Origin: Methylobacterium radiotolerans JCM 2831
GTDB taxonomy: Bacteria > Pseudomonadota > Alphaproteobacteria > Rhizobiales > Beijerinckiaceae
Assembly (NCBI RefSeq): GCF_000019725.1
Contig: NC_010510.1
Span: forward strand, 400,501-464,500
DNA: 64,000 bases
Direction: 5' to 3'
Made by a program: the position numbers and the translations under genes. Numbering within the stretch: position 1 is the first letter of the stretch; every line of letters starts with the position of its first letter. Positions 15,969-24,311 of this stretch are shown here, in pieces. The notes below the pieces were generated by a model. That model saw nothing but the letters and a program-made list of their open reading frames with translations. It was not told the DNA's origin and searched no databases.

Positions 15969-16904
15969 ATGACGCTGCCCGCTACGCTTGCTGCCCGCGC
16001 CCGCGCGTTTGCCGACGAGGCGCTCTCGGAAAATTCCCGCCGGGCCTACCGCGCCGACTGGCAGCACTACGCGGATTGGTGCCGCACCCACGATCTCGAG
16101 CCCCTGCCCGCGGGACCCGAGCAGGTGGCGAGCTATCTCACCTCGATGGCCGAGACTCACAAGCGCGCCACGATCGAGCGCCGGCTCGTCACGATTGGTC
16201 AGGCGCACAAGCTCCAAGGGTTGCCGTGGATCCCGGCCCATCCGGCCGTGCGGGCAGCCCTGCGCGGAATGTTCCGGCGCTACGGTCGGCCGAAGAAGCA
16301 GGCCGCCGCGCTCGGCGTGCCCGAGACCCTCCAGATCGTCGCCGCCTGTGAAGGCACGGTTGCGGCTCTTCGTGATCGCGCGCTGTTCCTGATGAGCTTC
16401 GCCGGAGCGTTCCGGCGCTCCGAGATCGCGCGGATCCGCTTCGAGGACGTCGCCTTCCGCGAAGGTGCGGTCGACGTGTTCCTGCCCCAGTCGAAAGGCG
16501 ATCAGGAGGGCGAGGGCACGATCGTGACCGTCCTGGCCGGCGAGAACGTCGCGACGTGTCCCGTCGCGGCGCTTCGGCGTTGGCTAAAGGCGGCGCCCAC
16601 CGAGAACCATATCTTCCGCGCTGTCCGAGCCGACGGAACCGTGATGGAAGCGGGTCTTCATCCGGATTCGATCGGACGTATCGTTCAGAAACGCGCCGCC
16701 GAGGCCGGCCTCGTTGCTGGGCCCCGCGAGCGCATCTCAGCACACGGGTTCCGCGCGGGCTTCATCACCGAGGCTTACAGACGCGGATCACGGGACGAGG
16801 AGATCATGAGCCATTCGCGGCATCGGGATCTCAAGACGATGCGTGGATACGTTCGCAGAGCCAAGCTTTCCGACGCTCATCCCGGTCGCAACCTAGGCCT
16901 CTGA
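15969..16904 (+). CDS. tyrosine-type site-specific integrase
   Basis: The 311-residue recombinase has a SAM-like N-terminal domain (SENSRRAYRADWQHYADWC at about 21-39) and a catalytic domain with Arg in AGAFRRSEIARI, Lys in PQSKGDQEG, the His-x-x-Arg motif as SAHGFRAGF, His in SHSRHRDLKTM and Tyr in MRGYVRRA. The ATG at 15969 follows GGGAGAGAG with good spacing; an upstream in-frame TTG at 15954 is less likely. Such integrases are common at the edges of alphaproteobacterial plasmid and island segments. It is unrelated in detail to the recombinase at 604 and may mark the right boundary of the accessory region. Confidence 0.9.
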   Translation: MTLPATLAARARAFADEALSENSRRAYRADWQHYADWCRTHDLEPLPAGPEQVASYLTSMAETHKRATIERRLVTIGQAHKLQGLPWIPAHPAVRAALRGMFRRYGRPKKQAAALGVPETLQIVAACEGTVAALRDRALFLMSFAGAFRRSEIARIRFEDVAFREGAVDVFLPQSKGDQEGEGTIVTVLAGENVATCPVAALRRWLKAAPTENHIFRAVRADGTVMEAGLHPDSIGRIVQKRAAEAGLVAGPRERISAHGFRAGFITEAYRRGSRDEEIMSHSRHRDLKTMRGYVRRAKLSDAHPGRNLGL

Positions 16905-17446
16905 AGGGGACCCGCCGGCGCTGCGACGTTACAGCCGCTGGTCCGATCGATCGAAGTCCATCTCGACCGTTTGGAGCCGTTGCCGACGCTTCTGAAATCC
17001 TACCCGGGTCGGCCGGTCCGCGAATTCGACATGCACCAGGGGCAGATCCTCCGCATCCCGAGCTCAATCTGCCGCTGTCGATCCTGACTGGGCGCTCGGA
17101 AGGTCCGCTGAGTGGCGGTCTGATTCGCGCCAACGACCGGAGCTGGCCGAAAGCCGCCGGTCTGCTCCTGAGCAGAACTGCCAAAAAAGCGGACGATCTC
17201 CTACCGACCCTTGTAAGACGTATGGCCGCCAACCTCAGCTTCTCAAAAGCGGACATACCGTTGATGCCGAAGTGCTTGCGTCAACGCGCCAGCTCTGCCA
17301 AGTTTGCCAGTGGCAGGTGCCGCCAGCCGCTCGCGTCCATCTGGATTTGGTGAAGGCACCGAGTTTCGATCTCACCCGGCCAGTCCGCCCGGCGACAGAT
17401 CGGCAATGCGAGCCCCGATGGTCTGTTGCCGGCGCAAGGGACTATC
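16905..17446. other. 542-bp intergenic stretch after integrase
   Basis: I see no gene. A 43-bp motif at 17152-17194 recurs at 18093-18135 on the other side of the glyoxalase-like gene. The last bases supply AAGGGA as ribosome site for the gene at 17447. The island-to-core boundary may lie here, but no direct repeat to an integrase-proximal site was found by eye. Confidence 0.4.
17152..17194 (+). repeat. dispersed intergenic repeat, copy 1
   Basis: This 43-bp stretch starts AGCCGCCGGTCTGCT and ends AAAAAAGCGGAC. It aligns without gaps to 18093-18135 with eight or so differences. The two copies are in direct orientation and bracket one gene. Confidence 0.65.
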
Positions 17447-17980
17447 ATGCCGACAATCGACGACGCGAAGGCGATGGCCAAGCGGCTTCGAGCAGCACTA
17501 GCTGTCAACGCGATCGACATATCCCATGCGGTGAGCCTTGAGCTCATCGCGGCGGAACTCGGTCATCGCAATTGGAATACAGCCGCGGCCACACTTAAGG
17601 CTGACCAATCAGGCCAAATTTTGTTCCAACAGGCGATCCCAATCCTGCGCATCTTTGATGTGACAAAAGCGCGGGAGTTTTACTGTGAATTTCTGGGATT
17701 TACGGTAACAATGGAGCACCGTTTCGAGCCTGATCTGCCTTTGTATATGGCGGTCGTGCGAGCAGGACTGGAACTTCACCTAAGTGAACATCATGGCGAT
17801 GCCAGTCCGGGATCGACAGCCTATGTCTGGATGACGGGCATACACGCCTTCCATGAGGAACTAATCGCCAAGAAATACGGCTATGGTCGCCCTGGCATTG
17901 AGCAGTTACCTTGGGGTGATCAGATCCAGATGTCCGATCCCTTTGGAAATCGGCTGAGATTTTGCCAGAAACATAAATAG
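17447..17980 (+). CDS. glyoxalase/bleomycin-resistance superfamily protein
   Basis: The 177-residue protein has an N-terminal helical region (about 1-60, LELIAAELGHRNWNTAAATL) seen in a subfamily of glyoxalase-like proteins, and then a vicinal-oxygen-chelate fold: IPILRIFDVTKAREFYCEFLGF, LELHLSEHHGD and QIQMSDPFGNRLRFCQ. The family includes metal-dependent lyases, dioxygenases and drug-sequestering proteins. The start ATG 17447 has AAGGGA 5 nt upstream. Codon usage is less GC-biased than in the downstream metabolic cluster, consistent with recent acquisition. The substrate is unknown. Confidence 0.8.
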   Translation: MPTIDDAKAMAKRLRAALAVNAIDISHAVSLELIAAELGHRNWNTAAATLKADQSGQILFQQAIPILRIFDVTKAREFYCEFLGFTVTMEHRFEPDLPLYMAVVRAGLELHLSEHHGDASPGSTAYVWMTGIHAFHEELIAKKYGYGRPGIEQLPWGDQIQMSDPFGNRLRFCQKHK

Positions 17981-18092
17981 GCAACCAGGAGACGGCGGCT
18001 TTCGGCATCCCCTTGTCCGAAAGCTGCCGGACCCTTTTCCACCCGACGCAGTCATTCAAAGGCAAACGCCTGCGTGACGGGGTCTGGCCGTG

Positions 18093-18135
18093 AGCCGCCG
18101 GTCCGCTTCGGAGCCGAACTGTCAGGAAAGCGGAC
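18093..18135 (+). repeat. dispersed intergenic repeat, copy 2
   Basis: Begins AGCCGCCGGTCCGCT and ends GGAAAGCGGAC; direct repeat of 17152-17194 across the glyoxalase-like gene. Such degenerate blocks look like a family of intergenic repeats, or the trace of a gene-sized insertion. Confidence 0.65.
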
Positions 18136-18213
18136 CCGTTCTCGCCAACGCAGGCCGGGCCACGTGCTCCTCAGGCTGAAGCTCCTCCGCGGTGGGCATG
18201 ATTGGAATTCCGA

Positions 18214-18233
18214 GCAACTAATTGCTGTCCGAT
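18214..18233 (+). promoter_or_regulatory. motif pair shared with the 22.8-kb transporter promoter
   Basis: GCAACTAATTG (18214-18224) is followed directly by CTGTCCGAT (18225-18233), 46 nt before the DUF971 gene. The same two words, GCAACTAATCG and CTGTCCGAT, occur at 22775-22785 and 22799-22807, before the ABC binding-protein gene. This suggests a common regulator for the two operons, with the local Crp/Fnr proteins as candidates. Confidence 0.5.
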
Positions 18234-18250
18234 CGATCGCGCCTCGGCTT

Positions 18251-18270
18251 CTCTGACGACGTCATCAGAG
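18251..18270. promoter_or_regulatory. 20-bp near-perfect palindrome at DUF971 gene leader
   Basis: CTCTGACGACGTCATCAGAG is symmetric except at one pair. It ends within the ribosome site (AGAGGAGGAG) of the gene starting at 18280, so it could block translation as an mRNA hairpin or serve as an operator. Confidence 0.45.
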
Positions 18271-18279
18271 GAGGAGCGC

Positions 18280-18657
18280 ATGGCAGACCAGACGACCGGG
18301 CTTCCCAACCCGCCTCCGTTCGATCCGGAGGCGATCCCTGAGGCCGCCACGCTGTCACGCGGCGGGCTCTCCCTGCGCCTCGAATGGCGTGACGGCCTCG
18401 CCGCGACGCTGCCTGCCGAGCGCCTGCGGCTGCGCTGCCGCTGCGCGTGGTGCACGCGCGACCGCGTCGAGAACCGCTTTCCCGAAGCCTGCAGCGGCAT
18501 CGCCGTCACGACGGTCGAGCCGATGGGCGGCTACGCCGTGCACATCGCCTTCAGCGATGGCCATGCCCGCGGGATCTTTCCCTGGTCCTACCTGCGCGCC
18601 CTCGCCGTCGAGGGGCCCTCCGTCGCGCGCGACGCTCCCGAGTGCCGAGCCGCCTGA
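18280..18657 (+). CDS. DUF971 (gamma-butyrobetaine hydroxylase N-terminal-like) protein
   Basis: The 125-residue protein is a stand-alone DUF971 domain, with LSRGGLSLRLEWRDG at about 27, the cysteine-containing CRCAWCTRDRVENR and the C-terminal FSDGHARGIFPWSYLRAL. DUF971 is the zinc-binding N-terminal part of gamma-butyrobetaine hydroxylases and is also found alone beside iron-sulfur proteins. The ATG follows AGAGGAGGAG. It is the first gene before the AprA-like flavoprotein (63-nt gap) and probably co-transcribed with it. It may help assemble or stabilise a cofactor of the redox enzymes; this is inference. Confidence 0.8.
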   Translation: MADQTTGLPNPPPFDPEAIPEAATLSRGGLSLRLEWRDGLAATLPAERLRLRCRCAWCTRDRVENRFPEACSGIAVTTVEPMGGYAVHIAFSDGHARGIFPWSYLRALAVEGPSVARDAPECRAA

Positions 18658-18720
18658 CCCCCGATCCGATCGCTCCGCGACCCCGCGAGCGCCGCCATTC
18701 CGTTGACGCGAGACCCTGCC

Positions 18721-20472
18721 ATGAGCGCCTTCGAATCCGCGACGAAGACCGAGATCATCGAGACCGACATCCTGGTGATCGGCGGCGGCACCGGCGGCCC
18801 GATGGCCGCCATCAAGGCCAAGGAGGCTGACCCGACGCTCCGCGTCGTCCTGATGGAGAAAGCGAACGTCAAGCGCTCGGGCGCGATCAGCATGGGCATG
18901 GACGGGCTGAACAACGCCGTGGTTCCGGGCTACGCGACGCCCGAGCAATACGTGAAGGAGATCACCGTCGCCAACGACGGCATCGTCAATCAGAAGGCGG
19001 TGATGGCCTACGCGCAGGGCTCCTTCCCGATGATCCAGTACCTCGACAAGCTCGGGGTCAAGTTCGAGAAGGACGGTTCGGGCGAGTACAACATGCGCAA
19101 GGTCCACCACATGGGGACCTACGTGCTGCCGATGCCCGAAGGCCACAACGTCAAGAAGGTCCTCTACCGACAGCTGCGTCGCCTGCAGGTCGGCGTCACC
19201 AACCGGTACATGGCGACCCGTCTCCTGAAGGGCGCTGACGGGCGCATCGCCGGGGCGATCGGCGTCAACACCCGCACCTCCGAGTTCCTCGTGGTGAAGG
19301 CCAAGGCGGTGATCCTCGCCTGCGGGGCCGCCGGGCGACTGGGGCTTCCCGCCTCAGGCTACCTGTTCGGCACTTACGAGAACGCGGCCAATTGCGGCGA
19401 CGGCTACGCGATGGCCTACCACGCGGGGGCGCAGCTCGCGAACCTCGAATGCTACCAGATCAACCCGCTGATCAAGGACTACAACGGGCCGTCCTGCGCC
19501 TACGTCACCGGCCCCTTCGGCGGCTACACGGCCAACAATCGCGGCGAGCGCTTCATCGAGTGCGATTACTGGTCCGGACAGATGATGCTGGAGTTCTGGC
19601 GCGAGTTGCAGGGTGGCAACGGCCCGGTCTTCCTCAAGATGGACCACCTGCGCGAGGAGACGATCTCCGAGATCGAGACCATCCTGCACTCGAACGAGCG
19701 GCCCTCGCGCGGGCGCTTCCACGAGCGCCGGGGCACCAACTACCGCAGGCGCCCGGTGGAGATGCACATCTCCGAGATCGGCTTCTGCTCGGGCCACTCG
19801 GCCTCGGGCGTGTTCGTCGACGAGTTCGCCCGCACGACGGTGCCCGGCCTCTACGCCGTCGGCGACATGGCGAGCGTGCCCCACAATTACATGCTCGGCG
19901 CCTTCGTGAACGGCGGCATCGCCGGGGCCGACGCGGCGGCCTACTGCGCCGCCACGAGCCTCGCCGGTTACGATGACGGCGACCTCGCTGCCGAGCAGGC
20001 TCGCGTCCTCGCCCCGACCCGCCGGACCGACGGGCTCACGCCGCACGAGATGGAGTTCAAGACCCGCCGCCTCGTGAACGACTATCTCGAGCCGCCGAAG
20101 GTCACGGCCAAGATGGAACTCGGCCAGAGGCGGTTCAGCGAGATCCGCGAGGATCTGTCCCTCCTCTGCGCCCGCGATCCACACGAACTGCACCGGGCGC
20201 TGGAGATGCAGACGATCCTCGACTGCGCCGACATGGCGGCGGCGGCCTCGCTCTACCGGACCGAGAGCCGCTGGGGCTTCTACCACCTGCGCGTCGATTA
20301 CCCGGAGACCGACGACGCCGAATGGGCCTGCCACACGGTGCTGTTCAAGGACGAGCAGGGCCGCATGGCCCACGCCAAGCGGTCAGTCGATCCGTACATC
20401 GTCCCCGTCGCCGCCGAGGAGATGGGCGCTTACCACCAGCTCCGCATCAAGACGCCGGTCGCTGCCGAATAG
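18721..20472 (+). CDS. AprA-like FAD-dependent oxidoreductase (fumarate reductase/APS reductase family)
   Basis: The 583-residue flavoprotein has the dinucleotide-binding motif DILVIGGGTGGPMAAIKA near residue 20, the second FAD contact VILACGAAGRLG and the C-terminal VPGLYAVGDMASVPHNY that binds the isoalloxazine. It belongs to the adenylylsulfate reductase alpha/succinate dehydrogenase flavoprotein family. The next gene is a small two-cluster ferredoxin like AprB, supporting a two-subunit complex. It is unlikely to be the dissimilatory APS reductase, because sat and dsr genes are absent; the substrate probably arrives through the adjacent ABC importers. The start ATG 18721 is preferred to an upstream TTG at 18703. 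Confidence 0.8.
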   Translation: MSAFESATKTEIIETDILVIGGGTGGPMAAIKAKEADPTLRVVLMEKANVKRSGAISMGMDGLNNAVVPGYATPEQYVKEITVANDGIVNQKAVMAYAQGSFPMIQYLDKLGVKFEKDGSGEYNMRKVHHMGTYVLPMPEGHNVKKVLYRQLRRLQVGVTNRYMATRLLKGADGRIAGAIGVNTRTSEFLVVKAKAVILACGAAGRLGLPASGYLFGTYENAANCGDGYAMAYHAGAQLANLECYQINPLIKDYNGPSCAYVTGPFGGYTANNRGERFIECDYWSGQMMLEFWRELQGGNGPVFLKMDHLREETISEIETILHSNERPSRGRFHERRGTNYRRRPVEMHISEIGFCSGHSASGVFVDEFARTTVPGLYAVGDMASVPHNYMLGAFVNGGIAGADAAAYCAATSLAGYDDGDLAAEQARVLAPTRRTDGLTPHEMEFKTRRLVNDYLEPPKVTAKMELGQRRFSEIREDLSLLCARDPHELHRALEMQTILDCADMAAAASLYRTESRWGFYHLRVDYPETDDAEWACHTVLFKDEQGRMAHAKRSVDPYIVPVAAEEMGAYHQLRIKTPVAAE

Positions 20473-20498
20473 TCAGCCCCTCAATCGGAGACCGATCC

Positions 20499-20732
20499 AT
20501 GCCGATCATCACTCATGCCAGCAGCGCCGCAGTCGTCATCGATGACGAGAAATGCATCGCCGAAAAAGGATGTCGCGTCTGTGTCGATGTGTGCCCTCTC
20601 GATATCCTCGCGATCGATGAGACACGGCAGAAAGCCTACATGAAGTACGACGAATGCTGGTACTGCATGCCCTGCGAAGTCGATTGCCCGACGAACGCGG
20701 TCAAGGTCAACATCCCGTATCTTCTGCGCTGA
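20499..20732 (+). CDS. AprB-like 2x[4Fe-4S] ferredoxin
   Basis: The 77-residue product carries two cysteine clusters, CIAEKGCRVCVDVCP and CWYCMPCEVDCP, for two [4Fe-4S] centres. It lies 26 nt after the flavoprotein gene with GGAG 8 nt before the ATG. The pairing with an AprA-like subunit mirrors the AprAB complex, in which the ferredoxin subunit passes electrons to or from the flavin. The C-terminal tail typical of long AprB is absent, so it is only the cluster-binding module. Confidence 0.88.
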   Translation: MPIITHASSAAVVIDDEKCIAEKGCRVCVDVCPLDILAIDETRQKAYMKYDECWYCMPCEVDCPTNAVKVNIPYLLR

Positions 20733-20740
20733 GGTCGACC

Positions 20741-21706
20741 ATGAGCCCCGTATTCGACACCTTCGACGATGATCTGGACGATCTGACCGAGCGCTGCGCC
20801 AGCCCCGATGCCGGTGTCCGCCGCGTCGCCATGATGGAACTGGCCGAAGCGGTCGGCCCAGAGGCGAAGGTCCTGCTCCTGAAGGGCCTCGCCGACGAGG
20901 ATGCCACCGTCCGTGCCGCCGCCGCCAAGGCGCTGGACGAGCACGATGGCGCGGATGTCGTCGAGGGGCTGGTGCGCTCGCTGGAGGATGCCGACGAGGC
21001 CGTGCGCCGCACGGCCGCCGATACCCTCGCCGAGAAGAAGGAACCGGCCTGCGGCCAGCTCCTGATCGAGCGCGCCGAGCACGCCGACCCCTTCGTGAAG
21101 GCCTCCGCCCTGCGGGCCTTGCGCGAACTCGTCTTGCCGGACGCCCTATCCGCGGCGCTGAAGGCGCTGCAGAACCCGCATCCGGACGTCCGCCGCGAAG
21201 GCTTGGGGGTCATCGGCTACCTGAAGGCCGAGGAGGCGCTGCCCGCCCTGATCGCCACGGCGAGCGATCCCGACCCGACCGTCCGCCGCGCGACGATGGC
21301 GGCCCTGGTCTTCCTGCGCTCCGGCGGGCCCGGCATCTCGACGCTGATCGCCGGGCTGTCCGACGAGCACTGGCAGGTGCGCGAGGAGGCGGCGGTCTCG
21401 TGTGCCAAGATCCGGCTGCCCGAGGCGACGGCGCCGCTGATCACGACGATGGAGGATCCCGTCTGGCAGGTCTGCACCAAGGCGGCCAACGCGCTCGGCC
21501 GGATCAAGGCCTCGGCCGCCGTCGAAGTCCTGGGGCGGGCGCTCGGCTCCGACATTAGCAATCTGCGCAAGGAGGCCGCCGCCGCCCTCGGCGAGATCGC
21601 GGACCCGCGCGCCCTCGCCGCTCTGGAAGCCTCCGCGAACGATCCCGACCCCGATGTCCGCAAGCTCATCCACTGGGCGATCGGGCGCTGCCGAGGCCGC
21701 CCCTGA
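20741..21706 (+). CDS. HEAT-repeat protein
   Basis: The 321-residue protein is made of about nine HEAT/PBS-lyase-type repeats of about 31 residues, e.g. DEDATVRAAAAKALDEHD, NPHPDVRREGLGVIGYLK, DPDPTVRRATMAALVFL and DPDPDVRKLIHWAIGRC. Such solenoids act as scaffolds or assembly chaperones; some assist cofactor attachment. The start overlaps nothing but lies 8 nt after the ferredoxin stop, so it belongs to the same operon. It may assemble or bridge the flavoprotein-ferredoxin complex. No signal peptide is present, so it is cytosolic. Confidence 0.85.
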   Translation: MSPVFDTFDDDLDDLTERCASPDAGVRRVAMMELAEAVGPEAKVLLLKGLADEDATVRAAAAKALDEHDGADVVEGLVRSLEDADEAVRRTAADTLAEKKEPACGQLLIERAEHADPFVKASALRALRELVLPDALSAALKALQNPHPDVRREGLGVIGYLKAEEALPALIATASDPDPTVRRATMAALVFLRSGGPGISTLIAGLSDEHWQVREEAAVSCAKIRLPEATAPLITTMEDPVWQVCTKAANALGRIKASAAVEVLGRALGSDISNLRKEAAAALGEIADPRALAALEASANDPDPDVRKLIHWAIGRCRGRP

Positions 21707-21716
21707 CCGACTCGCC

Positions 21717-21758
21717 GTCATGGCCTCGCAGGCATGGCCTCGCAGGCATGGCCATGAC
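21717..21758. terminator. tandem repeat inside a 9-bp-arm hairpin
   Basis: GTCATGGCC (21717-21725) and GGCCATGAC (21750-21758) are perfect inverted repeats. Between and including them, the 14-bp unit ATGGCCTCGCAGGC occurs twice (21720-21733, 21734-21747), plus ATGGCC. It lies 10 nt after the HEAT gene and probably terminates the 18.3-21.7 kb operon, although no T tract follows. Confidence 0.5.
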
Positions 21759-21840
21759 GGGACGATTCCGGACGAGACCAAGCTCCCCTCCGCCCGGCGG
21801 AGGAGAGCCTCGTCGTCTCCCGCTAAATCCCTGACGCGCA

Positions 21841-21856
21841 GATCTTTCCAAAGATC
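21841..21856. promoter_or_regulatory. palindrome GATCTTTCCAAAGATC upstream of crp-like gene
   Basis: GATCTTT and AAAGATC form a perfect dyad with a CC spacer, 92 nt before the Crp/Fnr-type gene at 21948. Its size and symmetry suit a dimeric HTH regulator, possibly autoregulation. Evidence is positional only. Confidence 0.4.
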
Positions 21857-21947
21857 CGCTGCCGCATCCGGGTGAGCGGAACGCGCTTGAATTTGGAACT
21901 GGTACACGGTTTGCTGCGCTGCCGCATATGACGCGCAGGAGCCGGCC

Positions 21948-22718
21948 ATGCAGACCGTGGCGCCACTTCGCCCATCCCCGCCCAGGCGGCCCGCACATGC
22001 GAGCGCCCTGCTGCTCCCCGAGGCCGCCCCGCAATCGAATGGCGGACAGCGCCCGCTGCTCGAAGGGCTGACCGAGCGCGAGGTCGCCCTCATCATGGAG
22101 AAGGGGCGGCGTCGGGTGCTCTATCGCGGCGCGACCCTGTTCACGCAGGAGACGCCGAACGACGGGATCTGGATCGTCGAGAGCGGGCGCATCCGGGTCT
22201 TCTACGCGGCGCCCTCCGGCCGTGAGATCACCCTGGCCTATTGGTATCCCGGCAATTTCGTAGGCGGCCCCGACGTGTTCGGCGCCGGCCTGCACAAATG
22301 GTCCGGCATGGCGGCGAGCAACTCCTCGGTACTGCATCTGCCGGGCAAGGCCCTCCGGCAGCTCGTGACCCAGATCCCGGCCCTCGCGATCGGGGTGATC
22401 GAGGGGCTGACCTTCAAGGGACGTTGCTACTCGACCCTTGCGCAGATGCTCGGCACCCGCTCCATCACCGAGCGGTTGGCCCACCTGCTCCTGCACCTCG
22501 GTGACCTCTACGGCGTGCCGGAGGAGGACGGGACGGTGATCGCAGCGACCTTCACCCATGCCGACCTCGCTCACATGGTCGGCGCGACCCGGCAGTGGGT
22601 GACGATCAGCCTGAAGCGTCTCTCGGAGCAGGGCGTCGTCGCCACGCGGCGCACGCAGATCGTCATCCTGCGCGCCGAAATCCTCGCTCAGATGCGCGGC
22701 GGCGAGGAATGCGCCTAA
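21948..22718 (+). CDS. Crp/Fnr-family transcription regulator (first of two paralogs)
   Basis: The 256-residue protein has a cNMP-binding beta-roll (about 50-155; GATLFTQETPNDGIWIVESG, SGREITLAYWYPGNFVGGPD) and a C-terminal winged helix with FTHADLAHMVGATRQWVTISLKRL. It has no N-terminal cysteine cluster, so it is not a classical Fnr. It shares long identical stretches with the regulator at 27338; both flank the ABC importer and ferredoxin genes. The ATG follows CAGGAG. A likely role is sensing a substrate or redox signal for this cluster. Confidence 0.88.
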   Translation: MQTVAPLRPSPPRRPAHASALLLPEAAPQSNGGQRPLLEGLTEREVALIMEKGRRRVLYRGATLFTQETPNDGIWIVESGRIRVFYAAPSGREITLAYWYPGNFVGGPDVFGAGLHKWSGMAASNSSVLHLPGKALRQLVTQIPALAIGVIEGLTFKGRCYSTLAQMLGTRSITERLAHLLLHLGDLYGVPEEDGTVIAATFTHADLAHMVGATRQWVTISLKRLSEQGVVATRRTQIVILRAEILAQMRGGEECA

Positions 22719-22735
22719 TCTAGAAGCTTTCCGCA

Positions 22736-22809
22736 CAATCGGACAGCACATCCAGGGGCGACCGGCCATTTTACGCAACTAATCGACGTGCGCCGTCCCT
22801 GTCCGATTG
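22736..22809. promoter_or_regulatory. spaced 11-bp inverted repeat at ABC importer promoter
   Basis: CAATCGGACAG (22736-22746) and CTGTCCGATTG (22799-22809) are perfect inverted repeats 52 bp apart. The second ends 25 nt before the binding-protein ATG. GCAACTAATCG lies between them at 22775-22785. The pair of words also occurs at 18214-18233. Two sites for one regulator, perhaps with looping, would fit. Confidence 0.5.
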
Positions 22810-22834
22810 AACGACCTGACGGGAGAGTCCGATC

Positions 22835-24307
22835 ATGCCCTCGATGTCGGTGCGACATCGGATCGAAACGATGGAGCGGGCGATGGCAAGACGGTTTCCC
22901 GGACTCGGATCGGCGTCCGCCCTCGCACTTCTCGCTCTGACCGGCATCGGGTCCGGGGTCCCGGCCCGCGCAGAGACCCTCACGGTCGGCATCGGCACGC
23001 AGGACACGACGACCAACACCGCGACCGTCGGCGTGGTGATCCGCCAGCTGAAGCTTCTCGAGAAGTACCTGCCCAAGACCGGCCGATACGCCGACAAGAC
23101 CATCCTGCTCGATTGGCAGAACTTCACCTCCGGTCCGCCGGTGACGAACGGGATGATGGCCGGCAAGCTCCAATTCGGCGCGATGGGCGACTATCCACTC
23201 GTGGTCAACGGTGCCACGTTCCAGAACAATCCCGAGAGCCAGTCGCAGCTCATCGCGGTCGCCGCCTACAATCTCTACGGCTCCGGCAACGGCATCGTCG
23301 TCAACAAGGAGTCCGATTACTTCTCCTTCGAGGACCTGAAGGGGAAGGTTGTGAGCGTGCCCTTCGGCTCGGCCGCCCACGGGATGGTCCTGAAGGCGTT
23401 GCAGGACAAGGGCTATCCGGCGACCTATTTCCGCCTCGTCAGCCAGAGCCCCGAGGTCGGTTCGACCAACCTGCAAGAGAAGAAGATCGACGCCCACGCC
23501 GATTTCGTGCCCTTCGCCGAGCTGCTGCCGTTCCGCGGCTTCGCCCGCAAGGTGTTCGACGGCGTCGAGACCAAGCTCCCGACCTGGCACGGCGTCGTCG
23601 TGCGCACCGATTTCGCCAAGCTGTACCCGGAGATCGTGGAGGCCTACGTCAAGGCGGTCCTTGATGCCGACGCCTGGGTCAAAGCCGATCCGAAACGCGC
23701 CGCCGAGCGGATCGCCGCCTGGACCGCCACCGACAAGGAAGTGGTCTACATCTTCCTCGGTCCCGGCGGGATCATGACGATCGATCCCACGATCAAGCCG
23801 CCGCTGATCGACGCGGCCCGCGAGGACGTGAAGGTTCTCCAGAAGCTCGACCGGATCAAGGAATTCGACGTCGGCCCCTGGGTCAACGACACGTATCTGC
23901 GCAAGGTCTTCTCCGAACGCGGCCTCGATTACGACACGCAGCGCGCGAGCACCGCCAATTACGAGGTGAGCGGCGAGGACACGTTCTGCAGGAAGCCGAT
24001 CACCGAGCCGCGCAAGGCGGGCGAGATCTGGGTGAAGGGCGGGGACATCAAGCCCTATTCCAGCGCCGCTTGCACGCTCGGCGCGCTGAACGAGATGAAG
24101 GCCAAGGGGCAGGCCGCCGATGTCGCCTACGTGTTCGACACGGCACGCGGCATCAAGCTCTTCGCCCGGGAGGCGTTCTACGTTGTCGACGGCAAGGGCG
24201 GCATCGCGCCCTTCCTCCTGAAGCAGGATGCCGAGGCTGCCGCCAAGGATGGCGGCAAGGTGATGCCCTTCGACGAGGCCCTCAAGGCCGCCGTGACGGG
24301 AGGCTGA
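22835..24307 (+). CDS. NitT/TauT-type ABC substrate-binding protein with NosL-like C-terminal domain
   Basis: The 490-residue protein starts with a secretion signal (about 1-47, LALLALTGIGSGVPARAE). The periplasmic binding part includes ETLTVGIGTQDTTTNTA and VVSVPFGSAAHGMVLKALQDKG, as in nitrate/sulfonate/taurine binding proteins. Its last 110 residues (DVAYVFDTARGIKLFAREAFYVVDGKGG ... AAKDGGKVMPFDEAL, given here in pieces) resemble NosL, a copper-binding accessory protein of nitrous-oxide reductase, including the pattern of a Gly-Gly followed by FDEAL. The usual length for the family is 320-350, so the extension is real. ATG 22835 has GGGAGAG 7 nt upstream. It is followed by permease and ATPase genes. 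Confidence 0.75.
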   Translation: MPSMSVRHRIETMERAMARRFPGLGSASALALLALTGIGSGVPARAETLTVGIGTQDTTTNTATVGVVIRQLKLLEKYLPKTGRYADKTILLDWQNFTSGPPVTNGMMAGKLQFGAMGDYPLVVNGATFQNNPESQSQLIAVAAYNLYGSGNGIVVNKESDYFSFEDLKGKVVSVPFGSAAHGMVLKALQDKGYPATYFRLVSQSPEVGSTNLQEKKIDAHADFVPFAELLPFRGFARKVFDGVETKLPTWHGVVVRTDFAKLYPEIVEAYVKAVLDADAWVKADPKRAAERIAAWTATDKEVVYIFLGPGGIMTIDPTIKPPLIDAAREDVKVLQKLDRIKEFDVGPWVNDTYLRKVFSERGLDYDTQRASTANYEVSGEDTFCRKPITEPRKAGEIWVKGGDIKPYSSAACTLGALNEMKAKGQAADVAYVFDTARGIKLFAREAFYVVDGKGGIAPFLLKQDAEAAAKDGGKVMPFDEALKAAVTGG

Positions 24308-24311
24308 TCCG

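Noticed and set aside
18721..20732. Dissimilatory APS reductase (aprAB) for sulfate metabolism
   Set aside because: No sat, dsr, qmo or sox genes are present; the ferredoxin is shorter than AprB and the neighbours point to organic substrate import.
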